From contig JAGWAX010000007.1 in the NCBI GenBank assembly GCA_021296175.1, positions 1 to 47,744 of the forward strand: a DNA stretch of 47,744 bases, read 5' to 3'. Below are positions 1 through 8,342 of the stretch, piece after piece (within the stretch, counting starts at the first letter, position 1; the number at the start of each line of letters is the position of its first letter). The position numbers were made by a program, and so were the translations under genes. The DNA comes from Nitrosopumilaceae archaeon (GTDB lineage: Archaea > Thermoproteota > Nitrososphaeria > Nitrososphaerales > Nitrosopumilaceae). Under the pieces are notes generated by a model that worked only from the letters and a program-made list of their open reading frames with translations, was not told the DNA's origin and searched no databases.

Positions 1-74
1 CAACGGCCGTACGCCGCCTCTGCCGCACGCCTTTGCGCCAGATCCGCGAACCGTACAAAAAGGGAGGCATGCAT
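1..74 (-). CDS. possible 5' end of a gene leaving the left edge
   Basis: A minus-strand frame opens with ATG at 74 and stays open to the window edge, giving about 24 residues (MHASLFVRFADL and on). A second overlapping frame from the ATG at 70 is also open. The palindromic TATA-like box at 83-92 could serve this direction, although its spacing to 74 is short. No family can be recognised from so few residues, and this may be non-coding. Confidence 0.2.
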   Translation of the reverse strand, partial: MHASLFVRFADLAQRRAAEAAYGR

Positions 75-82
75 GCTCACAA

Positions 83-92
83 GGTTTAAACC
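83..92. promoter_or_regulatory. palindromic TATA-like box GGTTTAAACC
   Basis: A perfect 10-bp palindrome, GGTTTAAACC, has its centre about 29 bases before the TTG at 117. That is the usual distance from an archaeal TATA box to the start of a leaderless transcript. Because it is symmetrical it could in principle be read in both directions. No clear BRE was identified. Confidence 0.45.
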
Positions 93-116
93 GATACCGC
101 ATGTGACAACAGCGGT

Positions 117-521
117 TTGGGCGAGAGCGGCAGAGTAATTAGCGTGATCGAGGAGTTCTTCAGGGCGGGGACTACAAAGGACCTGTCAAGGCTCGGGGAT
201 ATACAGCTTGACGACTCGAGGTTCTCGAGCTTCAGCGACCTGCCGCCGTACGACCTCAAGGGGTACAAGGAGACCATCGAGCTTGAAGAGCTGCGCTTTG
301 TGAGCATATCGGACTATTCATACGAGATAAAGAGTCCAAAGATAAGCGTGTACGATAACGCGGCGGTGGTGGCAGCAGAACTGGTGCAGACCGGCATGCT
401 GGTAGACAACAAGTCGTTCACAGGCAAGCACATGACCGTGTCGGGGCGAGCGACGTTTGTGCTGATAAGGGATAGCACCGCATGGAAGATAGTCCACATA
501 CACCTCTCAAGGACGGACTGA
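117..521 (+). CDS. NTF2/SnoaL-like small protein
   Basis: 134 residues. The pattern is that of the cone-shaped NTF2/SnoaL-like fold: an N-terminal helix (VISVIEEFFRAGTTKDL), a middle segment with alternating charged and hydrophobic strands, and a final pair of strands ending GRATFVLIRDSTAWKIVHIH, the typical close of this fold. Such proteins are small cytosolic enzymes or ligand-binding modules, and no specific substrate can be read. The frame is open from a stop at 87-89. TTG at 117 fits the TATA-like box at 83-92 as a leaderless start, and GTG at 144 is the alternative. It ends 41 bases from the convergent aldolase-family gene. The fold call is by sequence pattern only. Confidence 0.6.
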   Translation: MGESGRVISVIEEFFRAGTTKDLSRLGDIQLDDSRFSSFSDLPPYDLKGYKETIELEELRFVSISDYSYEIKSPKISVYDNAAVVAAELVQTGMLVDNKSFTGKHMTVSGRATFVLIRDSTAWKIVHIHLSRTD

Positions 522-561
522 CCAAGGGATTTGTAGATGCGGGCGCCCGCGTCGTCGCGCG

Positions 562-1794
562 CTAGCCGGACTTTGCCAGGTCAAGATACATGCCATATGC
601 CCGGTCCGCGTCGTTTGTGCCGTGAACTATGGAGCGGACAGCGCGTATCATTGCGACCGGGTGGTCAGACTGCCATATGTTGCGCCCCATGTCCACCCCT
701 ACCGCGCCCCCGCGTATAGAGTTGTATGTGAGCTCCAGCGCGTCTCGCTCTGGTATCTTTTTTCCACCGGCAACTATAATCGGGACAGGGCACGACCCTG
801 TGACCTTTTCAAAGTCCTCGCAATAGTACGTCTTTACAATGTGCGCGCCCTGCTCGGCCGCGATCCTGCACGCAAGCGACAGGTATCTCGCGTCTTTGCC
901 GAGTTCCTTGCCGACTGCCGTGACGGCAAGTACCGGGATGCCGTACTCCTGCGCCTGGCCGACTAGCCGCCCCAGGTTCGCTATTGTCTGGTACTCGTAC
1001 TTTGAGCCGACAAAGATGGAGAGCGCAAGGGCCGAGGCGTTGAGCCTTATGGCATCCTGTATGGATACGGTGACGTCCTCCTGGGAGAGATCCTCCCCTA
1101 TGATGCTAGAGCCGCCGGATACGCGAAGTACCATCGGGGTCCGGGTGGTCGGAGGAACCGATGTGCGCTGGACTCCGCGCGTCAGCATGAGCGAGTCGCA
1201 GTACTCTAGGAGGGGGGCTATGACCCTGTCGGGCTCCTCGAGCCTCTCGGTGGGCCCTAGAAAGTACCCGTGATCCACGGCAAGCATGAGGGCGCGGTTG
1301 TCCTCAGGCCTGATTATGGACGCCATTCTGTTTGCAAGCCCCCAGTCCATTCCGCCAAGATTCGGGCCGCGCGTGGCAGAGACAGTGGTGGCTGGCTTGG
1401 CAGCCGTTGCCGCCGTTGCCGCCGTTGCCGCAGCTGCCGCCGTTGCCGCAGCACCGCTCCGGCTTTTTTGCGGCTTGGAGCCCGGAGCCTTTGCCCCTCG
1501 TTTTGGTTCGGGGGCAGAAACGGTTTTTGTCTCGGCAGGATTCGGGGCCGCCGCCTCTGCGGCCGTTGTGTCGGATCTGGAGTGGACGGCCGCCAGCCTC
1601 TCCTTGCCTGCCTTTGAGCGCGGCTTTGTCCTGAGCTTGGTGCCGCAGCACTGGCAGTGCATATTCGCAGTGTCAAAGAACACGCCGCACGTGTTGCAGC
1701 GGCGCTGCCCTGCCTCGTATCTGCCCCTGCCGTCGGTCGGCTTGGAGGCCTTTGAATCGACGCACAGCTGCTTGCACTCCAACACTGAACGCAT
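562..1794 (-). CDS. LsrF/DeoC-type class I aldolase or thiolase with N-terminal zinc ribbon
   Basis: 410 residues in three parts. Residues 33-52 hold a CxxC...CxxC zinc ribbon (RCNTCGVFF, HCQCCGTKL). Residues 60-148 are an Ala/Lys/Thr-rich linker made from GCN repeats. Residues 149-410 are a complete class I Schiff-base aldolase domain closest in pattern to LsrF (3-hydroxy-5-phosphonooxypentane-2,4-dione thiolase): LAVDHGYFLGPT, LRVSGGSSI, AHIVKTYY with the likely Schiff-base lysine, PIIVAGGKKIPE and GVDMGRNIWQS. Archaea lack the Lsr autoinducer system, so the true substrate is unknown. The box TTATATTTA near 1806-1815 sits 12-20 bases from ATG 1794, but about 27 from GTG 1785, which may be the real start. 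The zinc ribbon joined to the enzyme is unusual. Confidence 0.8.
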   Translation of the reverse strand: MRSVLECKQLCVDSKASKPTDGRGRYEAGQRRCNTCGVFFDTANMHCQCCGTKLRTKPRSKAGKERLAAVHSRSDTTAAEAAAPNPAETKTVSAPEPKRGAKAPGSKPQKSRSGAAATAAAAATAATAATAAKPATTVSATRGPNLGGMDWGLANRMASIIRPEDNRALMLAVDHGYFLGPTERLEEPDRVIAPLLEYCDSLMLTRGVQRTSVPPTTRTPMVLRVSGGSSIIGEDLSQEDVTVSIQDAIRLNASALALSIFVGSKYEYQTIANLGRLVGQAQEYGIPVLAVTAVGKELGKDARYLSLACRIAAEQGAHIVKTYYCEDFEKVTGSCPVPIIVAGGKKIPERDALELTYNSIRGGAVGVDMGRNIWQSDHPVAMIRAVRSIVHGTNDADRAYGMYLDLAKSG

Positions 1795-1837
1795 GCCGCC
1801 CGTCTAAATATAAGCCTAGGCGGGTTGCCGCTGCAGG

Positions 1838-2917
1838 TCAGTCGCCTGTGATTATTATCTTCATCGCCCCGTCTCCCGCGCGCGCGTGCTCAAACGCCCT
1901 CTGCGAGTCGGACAGGCCGTAGGAATGCGTGACAAGCCGGCCGACGTCTATCTTTCCCGACTCGATCAGTCCTAGCGCCTCGGCGGTATCGCGGTCGGAC
2001 GCGGCATAGCTTGTAAGAAGGGTGATCTCGCGCGAGTAGATGTCGGCCATGTCTGCCTCCATTGTAGCGCCCCTTGACGGCACGCCGAACATCATTACCG
2101 TGCCGCCCTTGCGCGTCGTGGATATCGCGTACGCGAGGGCCTGAATGCTGCTCGTGGCCACTATCGACACGTCAGCGCCAAGCCCCCCGCTCTGGCCCAG
2201 TATCGCGTCCCGTCGCGAGGCATCATCGGAGCGTATCGTCCGTACGGCGGGCGAGGGATCCTCCCCAATCACATCCGATGCAAACTGCAGGCGGTAGTCG
2301 TTCAGGTCAAGGCACGTTATGCTCGACGAGTTTCGCATCGCCGCAAGCATGACGTGCATTATCCCGGTCGGCCCCACGCCGTGCACTGCCACGCTGTCCC
2401 CCGGACGGTGGTCGATCTTGCGCCACGCCCTCACGCAGCACGCAAGCGGCTCTATCATCGCGGCCTCGGCAAACGTGATGGAGTCAGGCAGTTTTAGGAC
2501 GCCCCCGTGCGAGACGTTCCATGCGGGAACCACGTACCGTTCCGAGAGGCCGCACGGCGACAGGTTGGTCTCGTAGTATCTGGGACACATGGTCTCCTGC
2601 CCGTGCGTGCACAGGTGGCACGAGTAGCACGGGACGTGGTGGTGCGTAAAGACCCTGTCGCCCCTGGAGAATCCTGCAGGGCGTGCGCCGCCATCGGGGC
2701 CGTCGGCGACCGGCTCCCCCATATCCACCACGACCCCGGCAGGCTCGTGGCCGAGCCGCATCGACGGCTGCCCGTACTGCCCGAACACCTTTTCAAGGTC
2801 AGAGCCGCATATGCCGCAGGCCTTCATCTCGACTAAGAGCTCGCCGGGCCCAGGCCTGGCATCCTCATTATCAAGCACTCTCACCTGCGACGGCCCCGCC
2901 ACCGTTACGGTCCTCAT
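1838..2917 (-). CDS. zinc-dependent alcohol dehydrogenase (threonine/sorbitol dehydrogenase-like)
   Basis: 359 residues, usual length for the medium-chain dehydrogenase superfamily. CGICGSD supplies the catalytic zinc cysteine and GHEPAG the catalytic histidine/glutamate. The lobe from CYSCHLC to MCP carries the four cysteines of the structural zinc. The Rossmann domain includes HGVGPTGIMHV for NAD(P) binding. It oxidises an alcohol or polyol reversibly in the cytosol; the substrate is not readable. The frame is open to ATG 2944, but CTATTTATGG (2942-2950) is a TATA-like box 27 bases before the ATG at 2917, so MRTVTVAG is the likely N-terminus. It lies 43 bases upstream of the LsrF-like gene on the same strand. 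Confidence 0.88.
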   Translation of the reverse strand: MRTVTVAGPSQVRVLDNEDARPGPGELLVEMKACGICGSDLEKVFGQYGQPSMRLGHEPAGVVVDMGEPVADGPDGGARPAGFSRGDRVFTHHHVPCYSCHLCTHGQETMCPRYYETNLSPCGLSERYVVPAWNVSHGGVLKLPDSITFAEAAMIEPLACCVRAWRKIDHRPGDSVAVHGVGPTGIMHVMLAAMRNSSSITCLDLNDYRLQFASDVIGEDPSPAVRTIRSDDASRRDAILGQSGGLGADVSIVATSSIQALAYAISTTRKGGTVMMFGVPSRGATMEADMADIYSREITLLTSYAASDRDTAEALGLIESGKIDVGRLVTHSYGLSDSQRAFEHARAGDGAMKIIITGD

Positions 2918-2986
2918 TAGAATCAGATACGTGCGGCCAGCCATAAATAGAATGCCAATCGGGCCACCGCATGTAGACGCGGGCAG

Positions 2987-3280
2987 TCAGACCCCGAGTA
3001 TCTTTTTTAGCATCGCCCTGTAGTCGACCTCTGTCTTTTCGCTTCCGGCCGCAGGCAGTGCAAACACCAAGGCAGACTTTTCTGCGCGCAGCTCCGTCAG
3101 CGCGTCTCCAATCTCCTTTGTCATGTCGTCGCTTACCAGCACCAGCCCCACATCCGAGTCGTCGGTCAGTTTGCGTATGTGTCCGAGCGCCTCGCGCGGA
3201 TCCTCGGATATCATGCCCTGGACCCCGGCAAGCTGAAAGCTAGTGACAAATGACTTGCTTCCAACCGTGACCACCTTCAT
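2987..3280 (-). CDS. atpF: A/V-type ATP synthase subunit F
   Basis: 97 residues, the usual size of the F subunit of archaeal A-type/V-type ATPase, a CheY-like central-stalk protein. MKVVTVGSKSFVTSFQLAGV matches the typical first strand and helix, and VGLVLVSDDMTKEIGD the third strand and following helix. The F subunit joins subunit D in the rotor shaft. No other ATPase subunit lies in this window, so the gene is an orphan here. A TATA-like box (GGTTAAATTG on the minus strand, 3302-3311) lies 27 bases before the ATG, so it has its own promoter. Confidence 0.75.
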   Translation of the reverse strand: MKVVTVGSKSFVTSFQLAGVQGMISEDPREALGHIRKLTDDSDVGLVLVSDDMTKEIGDALTELRAEKSALVFALPAAGSEKTEVDYRAMLKKILGV

Positions 3281-3603
3281 GCCCTGCCGACTGCCCGTTC
3301 CAATTTAACCCTATTGCGGCCGTCGAGGGGGATCGTCCCTCCCCCCTCTTGCGCACCATGCACGGGTTCTGAAACTCTGATGCCCGTAAGGCGGATCATG
3401 GTACGGATCAGGGCCGTGCGCATACCCTTGTGCCCGTTTCAGTTGGCTGCCGGCGCACGTTCAGGTCGGTTGAAATTTTATGCCCAGAATGGCAAGATAC
3501 GGGGCGTCCAGAAACGAGTGGAATCGACCAGGGGCGTGTACGGCCTTCACACGGATCATGCCAGTCAGAAAGGTTGATTTACCGCCGGACGCGACCGCAC
3601 TGT
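3281..3603. other. 323-bp intergenic region between divergent genes
   Basis: It holds the minus-strand TATA-like box of the ATPase subunit F gene (3302-3311) and a plus-strand box (GATTTACC, about 3576-3583) serving the ATG at 3604. A further A/T-rich box, TTGAAATTTTATG at 3469-3481, predicts a transcript start near 3505 that no gene explains. Only short overlapping frames follow it. I see no tRNA or other recognisable RNA. Confidence 0.5.
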
Positions 3604-3903
3604 ATGGCAGAATACGACACCACAAAGGACGTCCACCTCTTTTTGCACGGCAGGATGGACCTCAGGGAAAAGGCGACGGCCGCCCTGACATCCTCGGGAT
3701 TTGGTGCGGACAAGATAGCAGTGGCAAGGCCAGATGCCGTGGGGGACGTGGACGACTATATGGCCATGCTCTGGATGCCACCCAATCCGGACCACATAAA
3801 GATACAGCGCATAACAAAGGTCGAACAGGTGGAACCGGAGGGCATGACAGGACTGTGGAAGGGCGTATCCAGCGACGTGATAGATACAATACCGCTTGGA
3901 TGA
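3604..3903 (+). CDS. conserved-looking small protein of unknown function
   Basis: 99 residues starting MAEYDTTKDVHLFLHGRM and ending SSDVIDTIPLG. The frame is open further upstream (to 3430), but the TATA-like box near 3576-3583 lies 25-27 bases before the ATG at 3604, so this start is preferred. It has no signal peptide, membrane segment or cysteine motif. The middle (YMAMLWMPPNPDHIKIQRI) looks like a compact alpha/beta protein. It converges with the next gene with one base between the stops. Function is unknown; it is probably a lineage-specific soluble protein. Confidence 0.65.
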   Translation: MAEYDTTKDVHLFLHGRMDLREKATAALTSSGFGADKIAVARPDAVGDVDDYMAMLWMPPNPDHIKIQRITKVEQVEPEGMTGLWKGVSSDVIDTIPLG

Positions 3904-3904
3904 G

Positions 3905-4210
3905 CTAGCTAAAGCCGGCCCCGAACTCGGAGCCTTGGTCAAGTATGCTTGCGTTCCGGCCGCGACTGCCGTGGCTCTCATCAGAATCCTTCATCTTCCG
4001 GTACAAGAGGGCCTCATATACGACGCTCATCGCCTTTTCGTCCCTGTTCTCGTCGGATTCTGAAATGTTGCATGCGTCAAGGCGCACCTGCCGCGCATAC
4101 GGCTCAAGCTTGCCGCGGTCCTGCTCGTCGGCAGGTATCCCGTCGTGCAGCATCAGGTTTGCCAGCCTCTCCACTTCTGCGTTGATTCCGATCTCATCTG
4201 GCACCGGCAC
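3905..4210 (-). CDS. small acidic protein of unknown function
   Basis: 101 residues, mostly charged helix: MPVPDEIGINAEVERLANLM at the start, AMSVVYEALLYRKMKDSDES in the middle and a Gly/Ser-rich tail. No known motif is visible. The minus-strand sequence GTTAATAGGG (about 4248-4257) can serve as a TATA-like box for the ATG at 4210, at a rather long distance. The opposite strand of this stretch is also open, but the acidic composition here is more protein-like. Confidence 0.55.
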   Translation of the reverse strand: MPVPDEIGINAEVERLANLMLHDGIPADEQDRGKLEPYARQVRLDACNISESDENRDEKAMSVVYEALLYRKMKDSDESHGSRGRNASILDQGSEFGAGFS

Positions 4211-4367
4211 ACATTCCTCCCATGTCTACTATGGGTACGCGCAAGAACCCTATTAACTGTGGCATTTGGGTTGGGCGGGGTGCTGGCCCATGACCCTACC
4301 CCCGTGATGCGGCAGCGGTGACAACCACAGCTACGGCAGCAGTAACGGCGACAACAGTACAGGCGGC

Positions 4368-4727
4368 CTATAGTTCCGGCACGAGCCCCCGCACAAAATC
4401 GTCAAACTCCTCGTCGGCAAACACAATCACCTCGGCCTTTCCAGAGTCCAATGCGACGCGGGCCGACTTTATGTGGTAGCATGATGGATTCCCGCCGCGC
4501 GTCACTGCAAAATAGAACGCGCGGCACGAGCAGAACCCCATGCCCGAGTCCACCCAGTGCTCGTCCCCCTTTCCCACCACGGTCGTTATGCTCCTCCCGC
4601 TCGGTTCAAACCGGTGCACCTTTACCCTGCCTGCCGACGCGGTAGAAAGGATCCTGGCGGCGGCGGGATCCGGGAGGGCGTCGGCCTTCGTACCAGTGGC
4701 TGCCGAGGCAGAATCATGCGCGCTCAC
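4368..4727 (-). CDS. SWIM zinc-finger protein
   Basis: 119 residues. The segment GFCSCRAFYFAVTRGG followed by SCYHI gives the CxC...CxH ligand set of the SWIM zinc finger, a short fold that binds DNA or protein partners and is often linked to recombination or ubiquitin-like systems. The rest is a small strand-rich domain before the finger (KVHRFEPSGRSITTVVG) and an acidic end (VIVFADEEFDDFVRGLVPEL). There is no catalytic domain. In archaea such stand-alone SWIM proteins have been connected with Rad51-paralogue function, but nothing here proves that link. The start is ATG 4727. Confidence 0.7.
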   Translation of the reverse strand: MSAHDSASAATGTKADALPDPAAARILSTASAGRVKVHRFEPSGRSITTVVGKGDEHWVDSGMGFCSCRAFYFAVTRGGNPSCYHIKSARVALDSGKAEVIVFADEEFDDFVRGLVPEL

Positions 4728-4952
4728 AGCGGTCTAGTCGCATGCGGTGCGTATAACGCTATGTCCCACTCAAGGATAATCTGAGATGTCCCACATGCTT
4801 GCGGAGTGCTGTGGTGGTGGCGGCCGGTGAGGAGGAGGACGACGGTGGCGGTGGCGCCACAAGGCATTTGCCCACCACGGACGGGATCCTGCCCGTCGCG
4901 CGCGGCTGTCACGACACCGGCGGCGCCGGTTCTCAAACCACCGTCGCCGTAG

Positions 4953-7900
4953 TTACTGATTGCCGTTACCGTCAGAGTATGACGGCAAGGAATCCCTTGT
5001 CGTCTTGTTTGTGCGCAGCCACTCCAAGGTCTTTACAAAAGAGTCTGCAAGCTCGACTGTAGTCAGGACCGGGACCCCGAGCTCGAGCGCCTTGCGGCGT
5101 ATCTGGTACTCGTCCTCCAGCATTCCGACGTATTTTTCCAAGGTCGAGGTGCTCGGTATGTTGAGTATAAAGTCAATCTTGCGCTCGTACAGCAGGTCCG
5201 CGATGTTCGGCTTGCGGTCCGGCTCGGATATCTTGTGGACCGTGCGGACCGGCCCCACCACCTCTGAGATGAACTCCGCGGTGTGCTCCGTTGCCATGAT
5301 CTCAAACCCGAGATCCTTTAGCTTTGCGATTGCCGGAATCAGCTTTTCCTTGTTCCTGGCCCCGCCCACCGTCACCAGTGCGGCCCCGGAATCGGGCAGG
5401 TTGTAGCCCACGGAGGTGAGCGCCTTTGAGAGGGCGTCATAAAAGCTGTTTCCAAAGCAGGCAGCCTCGCCTGTCGACTGCATCTCGACTCCCAGCGCAA
5501 TGTCGGCCCCGTCAAGCTGCATAAAGGAGAACTGCGGCACCTTTATCCCGTACGTGGCGGTGCGGCGCCACTTCTCCTCTGGTATGGGACTCAGGGGCCT
5601 GCCGAGAATCGCCCGGGCCGCAAGCGCGATGAGGTTGGAGCGCACAAACTTTGAGACAAACGGCATGGACCGGGAGGCCCTTATGTTCAGCTCTATTACG
5701 TACACCTGCCCGTCGCTCACCAGGAACTGCAGGTTGAACGGGCCCCTCACGCCAAAGGTCAGGGCAATCTCTTTGGTGTACTCGGTGATGGTATCTATGG
5801 TGTTGTTGCTCAGGCGCCAAGGCGGGATGCACATCATGGCGTCGCCCGAGTGCACGCCGGCGCTGTCTATATGCTCCACGATCGCCCCTATCACCACGTC
5901 CTTGCCGTCGGCCACGCCGTCCACGTCGACCTCCAGCGAGTTGAGCATGAACTTTGATATCACGACCGGGTGGTCAGGCGAGACGTCGGCCGCCTCCCTG
6001 ACATATGTGCTGAGCTCGTCCCGGGACCACACCACCTTCATTGCGGCGCCGGACAGCACGTACGAGGGCCTCACTATAACCGGATAGCCGACTGAGGACG
6101 CAAAGGCGCGCGCGTCTGCCATGCTGGCAAACGCCTGCCATTCCGGCTGCCGTATGCGCAGCTTGTCAAGCTCGGCGCTGAACTTTGAGCGGTCCTCGGC
6201 CCTGTCGACGTCGGAGGCGGCAGTCCCCATGATGCGGACGCCGCGGCGCGCCGCGCCGAGCGTAAGGTTGTTTGCAGTCTGTCCCCCGACGCACGTTATG
6301 ACCCCCTTTGGCTTCTCAAAGTCGGATATGTCAAGCAGCCTCTCCTGCGTAAGCTCCTCAAAGTAGAGGCGGGTGCAGATGTCATAGTCAGTAGAGACCG
6401 TCTCGGGGTTGCAGTTGACTACGACTACGTTCTTCTCGCCGTTCTCCTGCAGTCCCCACACCATGTTTACGGTCCCCCAGTCAAACTCCACGCTGCTTCC
6501 TATGCGGTAGGGCCCCGCCCCCACCACCACGATTCCGCGGTCGTCGGGGCCGGACAGGTGTACGTCGTCGTGGCTGCCCCCGTACGTCACGTACAGGTAG
6601 TTTGTCACGGCGGGCCATTCGGCCGCAAGCGTGTCTATCTGCTTTATGGACGGAGTGACGCCCATCGACTTGCGCCATTCTCGGACGGCATCCGGGGACG
6701 TCTGGCGCGCACGTGCTATCTGCGCGTCGGAGAATCCCGCCTTTTTTGCCTCCCACATGAGGCGTGCAGGTACCTTGCTGCTGGCGCTGTCACCGCTGCT
6801 GCCGTCGCCGCCGTCGGGGCCGCGCCCCCCGTTGCCGCCGGCTCCGGCTTTACCGTCATTTGAGACGAGCCTGTCGGCAACCTGCACCACGTGCCGTATC
6901 TTTGCGATGAACCACGGGTCGATCGCGGACAGCTTGTATATCCGCTCGGTGCTTATTCCCATTTTGATTGCGGCCGCCACGTTATACAGTATGCGGTCGT
7001 CATGGTGCGAGAGGCGTTCCTCTATGTCCTCGACGTCGGGGGCGCGGCCGTCGCCTCCCTCGCTGCGGCCATATACCGTATAGTCCGCGCGGTTCAGTAC
7101 CAACCCGTCGTTCCCAATGTCAAGCATGCGTATCGCCTTTTGCACCGACTCCTCAAACGTGCGGCCCACTGCCATCACCTCGCCGACGGACTTCATGGTG
7201 GGGCCGAGGCGCCTGTTGGCCATCTCAAACTTTGCAAAGTCCCACCGGGGATGCTTGCAGACCACATAGTCAAGGGACGGTTCAAAGCAGGCCGTGGTGC
7301 TTTTCGTAATGCGGTTGACAAGCTCGGACAGCTTGTACCCGAGCCCTATCTTGGCAGACATGTACGCAAGCGGGTATCCGGTCGCCTTGCTTGCAAGCGC
7401 CGAGGATCTCGAGAGCCGCGGGTTTATCTCAATTGCCACGTACCTGTCAGAGTCCGGCGCCAGCGCGTACTGTATGTTGCATTCCCCCACAATCCCCACA
7501 TACGCGGTGGCCCGCAGGGCGGCCGAGCGCAGCATGTGGTACTCGGCGTTGTCTATGGTCTGGGACGGCGCCACCACGATGTTGTCGCCCGTATGCGCCT
7601 TCATGGACAGGACGTTCTCCATGTTGCACACGATTACGCTATTCCCCGAATAGTCCTGCATGACCTCGTACTCGATCTGCTTCCACTCGCCCACGTACAC
7701 TTCTATAAGCACCTGTCCCACCAGGCTCGCCTTTATGCCGCGCTCTACAATCTCGTGCAGCTCGATCTCGTTGTACGCGACGCCCCCGCCGCGCCCGCCA
7801 AGCGTGTACGCCACCCTGATTATCACCGGATACGAGAGCTCCTCTGCCGCGGCTTTTGCGTCTGCAAAGTTTGTCACGGTCTTGCTCCTCAGCACGGGCA

Positions 7901-8342
7901 CCCCCGCCCCGCCCATGGCGTCCTTGAAGAGCTGCCTGTCCTCGGTGTTCTTGATGCCAGATACGGGAGTGCCGAGCACGCGCACGCCGTATTTGGCAAG
8001 CACGCCGGACTCGTCGAGCTTGACGCCGCAGTTGAGCGCAGTCTGGCCGCCGTACGCAAGCATTATCCCGTCCGGCCGTTCGGACTCTATTATGGAGGAT
8101 ACGTAGTCTGGCGTGACGGGCAGCAGGTACACCTTGTCTGCGAACCGCGTGTCAGTCTGGATCGTCGCAATGTTCGGGTTTATCAGCACGCTGTCCAGTC
8201 CGTCCTCGTGTATGGCCTTGAGGCACTGGCTGCCGGAGTAGTCGAAATGGCGGCCGTTTTAGCGGCTTTCGCCGGCCTCTCCGATCTTGATGGCCCCGCT
8301 TCCAAGCACGAGTATCTTCTTGAGCGTCTCATTCTTTGGCAG
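4953..8342 (-). CDS. carB: carbamoyl-phosphate synthase large subunit, interrupted near the N-terminus
   Basis: The large subunit makes carbamoyl phosphate from glutamine-derived ammonia, bicarbonate and two ATP, feeding pyrimidines and arginine. An open frame from ATG 8189 (1078 residues) holds both ATP-grasp halves (AYTLGGRGGGVAYN; RPSYVLSGAAMKVV), the second-half start VVVGAGPYRIGSSVEFDWG and the C-terminal allosteric domain. A Gly-rich insert lies between the halves. The conserved first 50 residues are present upstream in the same frame: PKNETLKKILVLGSGAIKIG then, after the break, FDYSGSQCLKAI. They start at CTG 8342 behind a perfect Shine-Dalgarno sequence, but a 21-bp insert (8247-8267) adds seven codons including TAA at 8261-8259. 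Either the stop is bypassed or spliced, or the assembled sequence is wrong, or the gene is damaged. The identity of the enzyme is certain. Confidence 0.93.
8247..8267 (-). other. 21-bp in-frame insert with a stop codon inside carB
   Basis: Read on the minus strand, the conserved GEAGE-FDYSG motif of CarB is split between GAA (8270-8268) and TTC (8246-8244) by seven extra codons coding S-R-stop-N-G-R-H. Removing exactly 21 bases restores the family motif and creates CGAATTCG, a palindrome. The insert can fold as GCCG-CTAAAA-CGGC, and with the palindrome halves CGAAA/TTTCG it forms a longer bulged stem (8243-8271). Possible readings are a tiny intron, a footprint of an insertion event, or a cloning or assembly artefact. 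Confidence 0.75.

Noticed and set aside
8180-8334. ATG overlapping the carA stop (ATGA) as carB start
   Set aside because: The frame is not the CarB frame. It gives a basic nonsense peptide ending within about 50 codons, while the conserved N-terminus is read from CTG 8342.
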